A DNA stretch of 44,352 nt, taken from NCBI GenBank assembly GCA_026989455.1, contig JALSJH010000039.1, positions 1 to 44,352 of the forward strand, given 5' to 3'. The notes beneath the pieces are model-generated. The model did no database searches and was not told where the DNA came from. It saw only the letters and a list, made by a program, of their open reading frames with translations. This document shows positions 1-7,886 of this stretch, in pieces (the stretch's first letter is position 1; each line of letters opens with the position of its first letter). Source of the DNA: Chromatiales bacterium (GTDB lineage Bacteria > Pseudomonadota > Gammaproteobacteria > RBG-16-57-12). The position numbers and the translations under genes are program-made.

Positions 1-75
1 GAGTTTGTAGGGTCGAATAGTCATAAGCCTTGAGCTGTGCACCCATTGGGTGATGGTCTGTTTTGTCGCTAACCA

Positions 76-291
76 TTATACAGCCAAGGCTTTCTTTGTT
101 TTAGGGGTTTCTAACTGCGGATCGGGGGTGATTATCTCGGTGCGAGATGTTTCGCCACCGACAAAGCTCAATGAGGTTTGAGTGACATTGCCAAAATCCT
201 GAGTGGGCCTTGCTGTATCATCTTGCGTCTGCCAGTCGATGGTAACCGCGCCATTACTGCCATCAATGCGATTAATGGTGATCTCTACCAC
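76..291 (-). pseudogene. Truncated, duplicated Calx-beta domain fragment
   Basis: The 71-residue reading frame repeats the Calx-beta segment of the lipoprotein encoded just upstream on the same strand (VEITINR, SNGAVTIDWQTQDDTAR, DFGNVTQTSLSF, GETSRTEIIT). About 160 bp here (roughly 132-292) match 1859-2019 with around nine differences by eye. After EIIT it diverges into an unrelated tail (PDPQLETPKTKKALAV) and stops, so it lacks the second half of the domain. It has no start site of its own. It begins in the last codons of the upstream gene in another frame, directly after a run of seven G (minus strand; 293-299). I read it as a duplication or recombination remnant, or an assembly junction, not an independent gene. 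Positions 1-75 show nothing I can name. Confidence 0.6.
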
Positions 292-292
292 G
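132..292. repeat. Direct repeat of Calx-beta coding DNA (copy 1; copy 2 at 1859-2019)
   Basis: About 161 bp nearly identical to 1859-2019 in the same orientation, with around nine mismatches counted by eye. The homology stops abruptly at the C-run 293-299. Copy 2 lies inside an intact Calx-beta domain, so copy 1 is the derived or displaced one. Confidence 0.8.
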
Positions 293-2168
293 CCCCCCCT
301 CCCTCAATTTTTGCAAAGCCTTCATTGCGCCACTTGATATAGTCAAAGCTCCAGCGGTAGTTTTGGTTAAAAATTTTGGTATTCCAACGAGTATTTGATA
401 GCGCAACACCTGTGGCAAACAATTGATCTGCAATATTGATATATTTCATTTCACCGTAGTGCTGAAATAGCCAAGCGTAGGCAGGTGCTATCAAAAGGTT
501 CAGATCTACGGTTGGCTGCCCAGCTAGGATATCTTCGTAGCGAAAAGTGGGATAACCCGTGCCGCCTTCATCGTTCCATGCACCACTGCGACCACCAACG
601 TCGTCTACCCACATAGACTTGCCTGTATTAATACCCGATATGACAACGGCGTCATCACGGAGATAATCTGCCATTGATTTAATCGCTTCTGGAATCGTAA
701 TCGTAGGGACAAACGCAGATTCTACTGCGGCATGCGTATACAGCGCAGTGGGGTCACGCCCATTTTCCAGTTCCCACTCATAAAACAGAATCAAAGCCTC
801 TGCGGTCAGTGCAAACATAAACGGTGCACGTCGATAAGAGTCAGGGTAGCTGAACTCACCCGTAGTCCATTCTCTAATATGATTCAACGCCATAACCAAA
901 TACCGCGCCACATCCTTTTCATCTCTCGCGTACCCAGCTTTCTCAGCAAAAATGTGCGCTTCTAAAGCATAGGCAATCTCACGCGAGTACCGCTCTTGCG
1001 TCCAGAGGGACGTAAACGCCTGAACAGGAAGAAACGAAAATGCGGGGTTATCGCGCATTTTAGCAATATTCGCGTACACGGCTGCATCGCCAGTAAGGGC
1101 ATACTCCATGTAGAGGCCTTGGGCAAAGCGTCGATAGCCAGGAAACGAGAAGTTATAACCGTAGTAGGCGTGGTAGCTATTTTCTATGTAGTTTAGGTAG
1201 ATACGCTTAGCTTCCAGCGCGTATGAATGCCAGGGCTCTTGCTCTCCTGTATACTCAGCGATCTGGTAGTACACACGCTGAGCATCGTAGTAGGTTGTTG
1301 TTTGCTCATTGTAATAACCCGTTGCAGGATGAAGGTTGGTGAGATATTGCCCCCAATGTTCGCCGTTTTCTAACATGGTGGATTCCCACTCCCTCAGCAT
1401 AGGAATCGCCTCGCCCACTGACGTTGTAAACGTCCATGAATAACCACCACTCATCGTATTACCCGTTGCACTTACGACACTGAGGGGTACTGCAACAGCA
1501 TAAGTTGTTGATACCGCTAGGCTATCGTCTGGGTCAATCGTTATTTCAGAGTTGGTACAGGTAATCAAAGCAGGTACATTCCCACTATCCCCGACAAGGG
1601 TGATCGCCTGTGAGGTTGCTGATTGACAGTTTAAAGCGGCATCAAATTCAATCACAATATTTCTATTCAACGGAATGCCGTAGGCTTGATTTGGAGGGCT
1701 GGTTGATAGAATAGATAAAAAATCAGGGGCGCTATCATCATTGATAATGGTGACCGCTGTGCTGGTAACCGCCCCCATTGATGCGCCACCGGTTGGGTTG
1801 CTCAGTAAAATATTGAAGGTTTCATCGCTCTCTACAGCGTCGTCATTAATGATGGTAATTATCTCGGTGCGAGATGTTTCGCCATCGGCAAAGCTCAGTG
1901 AGGTTTGAGTGACATTGCCAAAATCTTGAGTGGACCTTGCTGTATCATCTTGTGTCTGCCAGTCGATGGTAACCGCGCCATTACTGCCACCAGCGCGATT
2001 AATGGTGATCTCTACCACGCTTCCGTTTTCGTTAACTGAGTAGCTGGCAGTCTCAAACTCAAAGCGGCCCGCGTCACTTTCTTCCTTGCTTTCGCTGCTA
2101 CACGCCGCCAACAGTGACAGCGTTAATGCGGACAGTATAAACTTAGCTAATATCTTTGAGTAAAACAT
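285..2168 (-). CDS. Calx-beta / Ig-like lipoprotein with C-terminal alpha-helical domain
   Basis: A 627-aa exported protein. Residues 1-22 are a lipoprotein signal with lipobox LAAC (Cys22), so it is probably anchored in the outer membrane or at the cell surface. Residues about 35-145 are a Calx-beta domain (VEITINR, DWQTQDDTAR, IINDDAVESDETF). Residues about 150-250 look like a bacterial Ig-like (Big_5/SbsA) domain beginning after DFLSILSTSPPNQAYGIPL. Residues about 260-627 are rich in aromatic and helical segments and resemble an alpha/alpha-toroid of the six-hairpin glycosidase kind. I see no catalytic motif, so the substrate is unknown. The ATG has a good ribosome site (AGGTGA, 7 nt upstream). 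The 3' end may not be original: the last residues IEGGGAW are encoded across a G-run that joins the frame to a duplicated Calx-beta fragment. Confidence 0.75.
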   Translation of the reverse strand: MFYSKILAKFILSALTLSLLAACSSESKEESDAGRFEFETASYSVNENGSVVEITINRAGGSNGAVTIDWQTQDDTARSTQDFGNVTQTSLSFADGETSRTEIITIINDDAVESDETFNILLSNPTGGASMGAVTSTAVTIINDDSAPDFLSILSTSPPNQAYGIPLNRNIVIEFDAALNCQSATSQAITLVGDSGNVPALITCTNSEITIDPDDSLAVSTTYAVAVPLSVVSATGNTMSGGYSWTFTTSVGEAIPMLREWESTMLENGEHWGQYLTNLHPATGYYNEQTTTYYDAQRVYYQIAEYTGEQEPWHSYALEAKRIYLNYIENSYHAYYGYNFSFPGYRRFAQGLYMEYALTGDAAVYANIAKMRDNPAFSFLPVQAFTSLWTQERYSREIAYALEAHIFAEKAGYARDEKDVARYLVMALNHIREWTTGEFSYPDSYRRAPFMFALTAEALILFYEWELENGRDPTALYTHAAVESAFVPTITIPEAIKSMADYLRDDAVVISGINTGKSMWVDDVGGRSGAWNDEGGTGYPTFRYEDILAGQPTVDLNLLIAPAYAWLFQHYGEMKYINIADQLFATGVALSNTRWNTKIFNQNYRWSFDYIKWRNEGFAKIEGGGAW

Positions 2169-2199
2169 TGTTTGTCACCTGTCTGTTTGTCTTGCATAT

Positions 2200-2280
2200 G
2201 GAAGCTCTGATTAAGTCTGCATAAATGAGGGCGATTTCAGCTAGCATAAAATATTCATGACTTGATCAGAACCTCCTTAG
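2200..2280. repeat. Family 1 palindromic repeat, internally deleted copy
   Basis: It starts with the left terminus (GAAGCTCTGATTAAGTCTG) and jumps directly to the right arm (ATAAATGAGGGCGATTTCAG ... TTCATGACTTGATCAGA), as in the full copies at 24939-25098 and 43184-43345. The central part of about 80 bp is missing. It lies just upstream of the Calx-beta lipoprotein start, in its 5' region. Confidence 0.75.
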
Positions 2281-2564
2281 ATAGCACGTACGATTATAGG
2301 GTTGAGGCGCTCTGTATAAAACCGTGTAGTGCAGGCTTGAGCACGGAGCAGGTTTGCGTCATGTGGTTTACTATACTGGAGAGGCAAACATTACCTCTTT
2401 GATCTATTACATGCTTTTGACGGTGAATGTTGAGAAATGATGAAAATATGAGAGATGGTTCACGTTAGTGCCTATTTTGCACTTATTTGTGAGCTTTTCT
2501 ACAGTCGGCTAAACAGCTCTATATGCGATACTGGCGCTGAAAAATTCTTTATTTGGGGGTGATA
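2281..2564. other. Intergenic region between two divergent lipoprotein genes
   Basis: With the repeat at 2200-2280, this makes a gap of about 400 bp without a gene. It should hold promoters for both divergent genes. There is a TATACT hexamer at about 2388-2393, but no convincing -35 partner at the right distance. I see no terminator, RNA gene or conserved small reading frame. Confidence 0.4.
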
Positions 2565-3479
2565 ATGAATCGATTTTTATGTGTAGTGATGGTGGCGGTT
2601 TTGTTGCTTGGCTGTTCTGAGCCTCCGGCTACATCGTCGCAATCAGTTTCTGTGGCGGCGGCTGATGATGCCGCGGCGGACGTTTCTGAGAGGGTGGTGG
2701 CGTCTGCTGGCGAGAAGCGAGTGGCTCCTGTTGTGGAGGCTAAGGAGGCTCCGCTCTCTTCTACTGCTGTTTTGGCACTACCTGCGCAGGCGAGTTCGAA
2801 ACAGGTGTTGCAGCAGGTGGTTGAGCAGAAAGAGAGAGCGGCTCAAGTTGTGAGTGAGCCAGCGGCTCCGGTGCAGGTGGCGATGGTTGCTCCTATGGCG
2901 GTGATTGAAGCGACCCCGAAAAAAATAACCGTGGCTGAAGATGTGACTACGCAGCGAATTTTAAGTGCTGCGGAGGCGAGGGATGTGGCTCAGCTACCGG
3001 AGACTGATCGCTATGTTAAGGTGAGTCAAAAAGGTGATTGGCAGTTGCCACAAGAGCAGCGTTGGAGCTGCATACTGGATCGAAAAACCGGCTTGTTGTG
3101 GGAAACAAAGAGCCAAGGAAAGCTGCGTAATGCCGAATATAAGTATGTGCAGTTGGGTGCCGGTGGTCGTTGTGATGGGGGTGATTGTACTGTCGACTCT
3201 TATCTAAGCAGGGTGAATCAGGCCAAGTTGTGTGGGCGCAGTGATTGGCGTTTGCCAAAACGATTGGAGTTGTTGCAGCTGGTGGATCATGCCTATATGG
3301 ACTCTATCCCCAGTATTGATGTGCGCTATTTTTCTAATACCCAAAAAGGGCGTTACTGGAGTTCAGATCGCTTTGAATATAGTGAGAAACATGCATGGGC
3401 GGTGAGCTTTTCAGATGGATTTGATCGCATTCATGCCATGAATAAAACGGCTCATTTACGGCTGGTGAGCGGTCAATAA
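2565..3479 (+). CDS. Lipoprotein with C-terminal DUF1566 (Lcl-type) domain
   Basis: A 304-aa protein. The start is the ATG at 2565, preceded by a strong GGGGGTG ribosome site. The TTG further upstream in frame lies before that site and is unlikely. Residues 1-17 are a lipoprotein signal with lipobox LLGC. Residues about 20-150 form a low-complexity Ala/Val/Glu-rich linker. Residues about 165-304 match the DUF1566/Lcl C-terminal family: WSCILDRKTGLLWE, then CGRSDWRLPKRLELLQLVD, RYWSSD and a final LRLVSG. Proteins of this family are secreted or surface-bound, often in multiple copies, and their biochemical role is not settled. It is followed after 12 nt by a protease gene and is probably co-transcribed with it. 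Confidence 0.8.
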   Translation: MNRFLCVVMVAVLLLGCSEPPATSSQSVSVAAADDAAADVSERVVASAGEKRVAPVVEAKEAPLSSTAVLALPAQASSKQVLQQVVEQKERAAQVVSEPAAPVQVAMVAPMAVIEATPKKITVAEDVTTQRILSAAEARDVAQLPETDRYVKVSQKGDWQLPQEQRWSCILDRKTGLLWETKSQGKLRNAEYKYVQLGAGGRCDGGDCTVDSYLSRVNQAKLCGRSDWRLPKRLELLQLVDHAYMDSIPSIDVRYFSNTQKGRYWSSDRFEYSEKHAWAVSFSDGFDRIHAMNKTAHLRLVSGQ

Positions 3480-3491
3480 TTGGAAGACAAC

Positions 3492-4133
3492 ATGATGTGG
3501 AAGCTGGCTTGGTTATCTCTGTTTTTGCCTGTGCTGGGCTGGGCATCGGCTCCTGAAGTGCAGGCTATTTTGGGCAGCAAAGTGGTTATTCAGTATGAGG
3601 GGAGCCGTTTGACTTTGGGTCAGGGTGAGCAGCGCAATGGGGTGAGGTTGATCTCAATCAACGGTGAGCGGGTGACGCTGGAGGTGGCTGGCGAACAGGG
3701 GGACTATCTTCTTGGGGAGCGCCGCTCCATGAGCACCCGTTTCTCCTCTCCAGAACCCAAGGCGCTGCGCTTATATGCGGACAGCTTGGGCATGTATCGT
3801 ACTAAGGGGAGCGTTAATGGTATCCCTATCGACTTTATGGTGGATACCGGCGCGACAACCATCGCCTTAAATTCCCGTGATGCCCGTCGTTTGGGGATTG
3901 ACTACCGGCGCTTGGGTACAAAGGTGATGTTGAGTACGGCCTCCAAGCGGGAGTGGGGTTACCGCGTGACGCTGAACAAGGTTCAGGTCGGTAGTATTGT
4001 GGTGTATAACGTGATGGCGGTGGTGCTGGATAATAAGCGCTTCCCGGAGAAGGCACTGTTGGGGATGAGCTTTTTAAACAGTGTTGATATGAGTCGAACG
4101 GGTAACTCATTGGTGTTGAAGAAGCGCTGGTAG
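3492..4133 (+). CDS. Secreted retropepsin-like aspartic protease (clan AA, DTGA family)
   Basis: A 213-aa protein with an N-terminal signal peptide (MMWKLAWLSLFLPVLGWASA), so it acts in the periplasm or outside. The protease core lies at about residues 100-205. The catalytic Asp is in IDFMVDTGATTIALNS, the hallmark DTGA of single-domain retropepsin-like bacterial proteases, followed by ARRLGIDYR and the family's later GMSFLN. Such enzymes work as homodimers because each chain provides one Asp (family knowledge). The start is ATG at 3492, with GGAAG just upstream at 3482-3486. It is probably the second gene of a two-gene unit with the DUF1566 lipoprotein. No substrate can be named. The gene converges on recN, with 21 nt between stops. 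Confidence 0.8.
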   Translation: MMWKLAWLSLFLPVLGWASAPEVQAILGSKVVIQYEGSRLTLGQGEQRNGVRLISINGERVTLEVAGEQGDYLLGERRSMSTRFSSPEPKALRLYADSLGMYRTKGSVNGIPIDFMVDTGATTIALNSRDARRLGIDYRRLGTKVMLSTASKREWGYRVTLNKVQVGSIVVYNVMAVVLDNKRFPEKALLGMSFLNSVDMSRTGNSLVLKKRW

Positions 4134-4154
4134 TGTTGGAGTGGCTGCAACGGG

Positions 4155-5831
4155 TTAATGTTGCTGCCCTGATAATAACATTTCCTGCGCGTGAACCCGA
4201 GTCTGCTCTGTAATGGTGATGCCGCCGAGCATTCTGGCCAGCTCATCAATGCGGGCATTCTGATCGAGCGCCACAAGGGTGGTGGTGGTGCTGTTTTTAT
4301 CCGCTTTTTTACACACTCGCAGGTGTTGGTGTCCTTGCGCGGCCACTTGCGGCTGGTGGGTGATGCAGAGCACTTGCCGCGACTCTCCCAGTGCCCGCAG
4401 CATCTGCCCGACAATTTCTGCGGTACCGCCGCCAATCCCCACATCCACTTCATCAAATATCACGGTGGTTATGCCGTGTGCGCGGCTGGCTACCACTTGA
4501 ATGGCTAGGCTGATGCGTGAGAGTTCACCACCGGAGGCTATTTTATTCATGGGTTGTGCGGGTTGGCCTGGGTTGGTGCAGATGAGGAATTCAACGCTCT
4601 CTTGGCCATGTGGGGCGAGTTCACCTTGATTGCGTGGGGTCATGGCGATCTCAAAATGGCTACCGCTCATTGAGAGGCGTTGCAGGTTTTCGGTGACCGC
4701 TTTTTCCAGCTTTTTGGCGGCTTTAAGGCGTGTTTGAGTGAGCTTGTCTGCCAAGGTTTGATAGTGTGCGGTGGCGGTGGCTATCTCCTCTTCGAGCGAA
4801 CCATATTTTACCTCTGCACTTTCGATGTCACTCAGTTGCTGTTGCAAATGGTGTAGCCGTTCGGCGAGTTGCTGCGGTTGGCAGCTGTGCTTACGTGCCA
4901 TCTCATGAAGTTCGCTCAGTCGCTCTTCTACTTGCTGAAGCTGTTGTGGGTCTATCTCGATGCGCTCTTGGTAGTGGCGCAGTTCGGTTGCGGCTTCATC
5001 CATTTGAATAGCGGCGCTCTCTAGTAGCTCGCAAACGGGCAGTAGTTCGTGGTCGATGGCTTGTAGCTCGTTTAACGCTTGGGTCATGCGTTGGAGCTGC
5101 GAGATCAACGCACCCTGATCATCATCATGTAGCTGATGCAGTGCCTGTTGGCTCGATTCGAGCAATTGGTGGGCGTGGGCGAGACGCTGGTGCTCTTTAT
5201 CCAGCTGCTCAAGCTCATCTGTCTGTGGGTTGAGGTTTTCGAGTTCGTGAGCCTGGTAACGCAGTAGTTCGAGCTTTGCATCGCGCTGTTGTTTGTCACT
5301 GCGCAGACTCTCCAGCTCTTGACTCAGTTGTGACCAGTGACGATAGGCGTGCTCTATTTTTTTGAGTAGCGTGCCGTTGCCCGCGTATTGATCCAGCGTG
5401 TCGCGCTGTTGTTCGCGGCGTAGCAGTGCTTGATGTGCATGTTGTCCATGAATGTCTACCAGCATTTCACCCAGCTCTCGCAAGGTGGCGAGAGGTTGCG
5501 GGCGACCATTAATATACCCTTTTGAGCGGCCATCTTTGGTCAGGGTGCGGCGGATAATGCACTCGTCCTCCATCTCCAATTCTCGATTAAGTAGCCATTG
5601 TTGAGCCGCTGGCTCATTGCGTAGATCAAAGTTGGCACTGATTTCCGCACGGTCACAGCCGTGGCGAACCACGCCACTTTCGGCACGATCTCCCAACGCA
5701 AGGCTCAGGGCATCCAATACAATGGATTTGCCGGCACCCGTTTCGCCGGTGAGGCAGCTCATGCCGGGTGCGAGGTCGAGCTCTAGAAGGTCAACGATGG
5801 CGAAGTTTCGGATCTGAATATGGCTTAACAT
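4155..5831 (-). CDS. recN: DNA repair protein RecN
   Basis: A 558-aa SMC-like ATPase that acts early in double-strand break repair by bridging and tethering DNA ends. Walker A GETGAGKS is at residues 29-36, after a typical opening MLSHIQIRNFAIVD. A long Gln/Leu/Glu-rich coiled coil occupies about residues 150-350. The ABC signature ASGGELSRISLA is followed by Walker B (VIFDEVDVGIGG) and the His-loop CITHQPQVAA. The length is normal for the family. It sits 20 nt downstream of nadK on the same strand and is probably co-transcribed. RecN is LexA-controlled in many bacteria, but I find no CTG-N10-CAG box in the short nadK-recN spacer, so any SOS control would have to lie upstream of nadK. Confidence 0.97.
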   Translation of the reverse strand: MLSHIQIRNFAIVDLLELDLAPGMSCLTGETGAGKSIVLDALSLALGDRAESGVVRHGCDRAEISANFDLRNEPAAQQWLLNRELEMEDECIIRRTLTKDGRSKGYINGRPQPLATLRELGEMLVDIHGQHAHQALLRREQQRDTLDQYAGNGTLLKKIEHAYRHWSQLSQELESLRSDKQQRDAKLELLRYQAHELENLNPQTDELEQLDKEHQRLAHAHQLLESSQQALHQLHDDDQGALISQLQRMTQALNELQAIDHELLPVCELLESAAIQMDEAATELRHYQERIEIDPQQLQQVEERLSELHEMARKHSCQPQQLAERLHHLQQQLSDIESAEVKYGSLEEEIATATAHYQTLADKLTQTRLKAAKKLEKAVTENLQRLSMSGSHFEIAMTPRNQGELAPHGQESVEFLICTNPGQPAQPMNKIASGGELSRISLAIQVVASRAHGITTVIFDEVDVGIGGGTAEIVGQMLRALGESRQVLCITHQPQVAAQGHQHLRVCKKADKNSTTTTLVALDQNARIDELARMLGGITITEQTRVHAQEMLLSGQQH

Positions 5832-5851
5832 GAAGGCTCTGTATAGGGGGG

Positions 5852-6733
5852 TTAACTGGGGCGTTCGCCCCAGTGGAGTTTTGCCCGAAGTATATCAAAA
5901 AAATCATACACTTCAGGATGTATTAGCCGAACCGGGTGTTCCGTTTTTTTGATCCGCAGTACATCGCCAATCTGCAAGCTGAGGCTGATCTGCCCGTCAC
6001 AGGTGATCAGCACTTCCGATTTTTCGTGGTCGCATACTTTAACCATAATAAGGCTATCGCCAGAGACCACCAGCGGGCGGTTACTCAATGTGTGCGGGCA
6101 GATCGGCACCAGCGCAATGGCATTTAACGAGGGGTGCAGTATCGGGCCACCACTCGAAAGCGCATAAGCGGTTGAGCCGGTTGGCGTTGCAATTACCAGC
6201 CCATCTGCCCGCATGATAGAGAGAAATTTTTGGTCAACAGAGCACTCCAGCTCAATCATCCGAGCAACGTGTGATTTGTGAATAACCACATCATTGAAAG
6301 CGTTGTTTTCGGAGAGTATCTCCCCGCCACGTTCAATGGTGGTGTGCAACAAAAAACGGCTCTCTTCAACAAATTGGCCACTCAAGACTTCATCAAGGGT
6401 CTCATCAATATGCTCTTTGGATACGTCGACCAGAAAGCCGAGACGGCCGAGGTTAACCCCTAAAATAGGCACATCAGATGCGTTGAGCGAGCGAGCCGCA
6501 TTGAGCAGCGTGCCATCTCCCCCCACCACGATAACCAGGTCACACTCTTTTGCGATGGTGGCGCGATCAACCGCTTCAAATTCAGTGCTGCTGATGTCTG
6601 GGGCAGAGCCTTGGTCGATCAATACGTGACAGCCACGGCTTAGCAGGTAGCTGCCAACGGCGATAAGGGTGTCGCCACCGTGTTGATCGTTATATTTACC
6701 AATCAGGCCGATGGTGTTGAAGGTGTTTTCCAC
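5852..6733 (-). CDS. nadK: NAD kinase
   Basis: ATP-dependent NAD kinase, which makes NADP+ from NAD+ in the cytosol. The GGDGT motif (VVVGGDGTLL) and the later NNAFND and ATPTGSTAY motifs are present, as is the family's GGPILHP segment. I place the start at a GTG (6733), preceded by AAGGGAG eight nt upstream, giving 293 aa and the usual short N-terminus before NTIGLIGKYND. A longer form from a TTG at 6784 has no ribosome site and adds 17 residues that do not look conserved. It heads the nadK-recN pair, divergent from the grpE heat-shock operon. Confidence 0.95.
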   Translation of the reverse strand: MENTFNTIGLIGKYNDQHGGDTLIAVGSYLLSRGCHVLIDQGSAPDISSTEFEAVDRATIAKECDLVIVVGGDGTLLNAARSLNASDVPILGVNLGRLGFLVDVSKEHIDETLDEVLSGQFVEESRFLLHTTIERGGEILSENNAFNDVVIHKSHVARMIELECSVDQKFLSIMRADGLVIATPTGSTAYALSSGGPILHPSLNAIALVPICPHTLSNRPLVVSGDSLIMVKVCDHEKSEVLITCDGQISLSLQIGDVLRIKKTEHPVRLIHPEVYDFFDILRAKLHWGERPS

Positions 6734-6885
6734 AGCTGGCCGCTCCCTTAATCTGAGGCTGTTTGTAAGTTCTAAAGCTGACAATGGAGATTAGCACCAT
6801 TGTGGTTCAGGTTAAATGGTTTCCGCTATTTTGCCTTTATCTCATTTAATGTGGGTGAAAAGTGTAGAAAAAATGGATAAAGGTG

Positions 6886-6913
6886 TTGAATTTGCAGAAT
6901 TTGCCCTTATATT
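6886..6913 (+). promoter_or_regulatory. Candidate heat-shock (sigma-32-like) promoter of grpE operon
   Basis: GTTGAAT (TTGAAT at 6886-6891) is followed after 12 nt by CCCTTATAT (6904-6912). This resembles the sigma-32 pattern CTTGAAA-N11 to 16-CCCCATNT. The same DNA can be read as a sigma-70 promoter, TTGAAT with TATATT (6908-6913) at a 16-nt spacing. A transcript from here would start near 6920 and carry the whole 161-bp repeat in its 5' leader. No hrcA gene or CIRCE-like inverted repeat is visible next to it. Confidence 0.5.
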
Positions 6914-6926
6914 TTCTGCAGCTTAA

Positions 6927-7087
6927 CCCGGATATTTCATGAGTTTGTACAAAAATCATGCAGGATATTGGTTTTACAGGGAAATTCCTGAAAGAGTTTC
7001 GTATCAGTGATTACGGACGATAGAGGGAGTATTTCCTGTAGAATCAATAGACAAGTGAGGTTGTGCATAACGTATAAATTATCCGGG
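6927..7087 (+). repeat. Family 2 repeat, 161 bp with terminal inverted repeats (copy 1)
   Basis: The ends are inverted repeats of about 25 bp: CCCGGATATTTCATGAGTTT at the left, and at the right a sequence whose complement reads CCCGGATAATTTATACGTTA. A second copy of exactly the same length lies inverted at 31836-31996. I count about 22 mismatches in 161 by eye, mostly transitions and no indels. There is no reading frame of note. It sits between the candidate promoter and grpE. I see no clear target-site duplication. Confidence 0.85.
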
Positions 7088-7145
7088 TCAGATTGTCAGA
7101 TGATACCGCTATGGTGTCGCACAAACACAATTGTCGGAGTCAAAC

Positions 7146-7775
7146 ATGTCAAACAAGAAAAAACATACGGATGAACAGCAGCCAGAAGAGAGTATTGAAG
7201 GCGTGGTTGAGTCATCTACAGATGCGGAGAGCGCTGGAGCTGAAATGGGCGATAGTGATGTTGCCGGTTTGCAGCAGGCGTTATTGGCAGCTGAAGAGAA
7301 GGCCAATAATAACTATGAGCTGGCATTGCGCACCAAAGCAGAGGCGGAAAACCTTAAACGCCGCGCCGATCAGGATGTTGAAAAAGCGCGTAAGTTTGCC
7401 TTAGACAAGTTTGTCGACTCATTGATTCCGGTGCTAGATAGTCTGGATATGAGCCTGCAAGCCGCAACGGGTAACGATGAAAGTGTTGTTAAATTGCGTG
7501 AAGGCAACGAGATGACTTTGAAGATGTTTCTGGATGCATTACAGAAAAACGGTGTTCAGCAGATTAACCCAGAAGGTGAAGCTTTTAACCCCCAGCTACA
7601 CGAAGCGATGAGTATGCAGGAGAGCACCGAGCATGCTCCTAATAGTGTGATGGTGGTTTTTCAAAAGGGTTACGCATTGAATGACCGGCTGATTCGCCCC
7701 GCTCGCGTCGTAGTCGCTAAAGCCGCCGTGGTTGCTGAAGATCCAGTGGGCGGAAAAATAGATGAGCAAGCGTAA
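7146..7775 (+). CDS. grpE: Nucleotide exchange factor GrpE
   Basis: A 209-aa co-chaperone that releases ADP from DnaK. It has an acidic, disordered N-terminus, a long coiled coil (residues about 45-110, with ALRTKAEAENLKRRAD) and the C-terminal beta-domain with FNPQLHEAMS and VVFQKGYALNDRLIRPARVVV. The start is the ATG at 7146, with CGGAGT six nt upstream. The in-frame TTG at 7131 lies before that site. It is the first gene of grpE-dnaK-dnaJ-dapB. The gene is commonly followed or preceded by hrcA or recN in relatives; here nadK-recN diverges from it. Confidence 0.95.
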   Translation: MSNKKKHTDEQQPEESIEGVVESSTDAESAGAEMGDSDVAGLQQALLAAEEKANNNYELALRTKAEAENLKRRADQDVEKARKFALDKFVDSLIPVLDSLDMSLQAATGNDESVVKLREGNEMTLKMFLDALQKNGVQQINPEGEAFNPQLHEAMSMQESTEHAPNSVMVVFQKGYALNDRLIRPARVVVAKAAVVAEDPVGGKIDEQA

Positions 7776-7886
7776 ATATACCTTGAAATTTAATTTCACC
7801 ACCCCCATCAAGGGTATCAGGTAACGAATAAATACAATCGATAACAGTCGGTTGGTAACAAGCATTAAGAGAATTGGAGAGAGACA

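Noticed and set aside
4191-4508. Plus-strand frames opposite recN
   Set aside because: recN motifs (Walker B, ABC signature) are clear on the minus strand; the opposite frames have no start signal.
5832-5851. LexA box for recN
   Set aside because: CTGTATAGGGGGGTTAACTG lacks the CAG half at the required distance.
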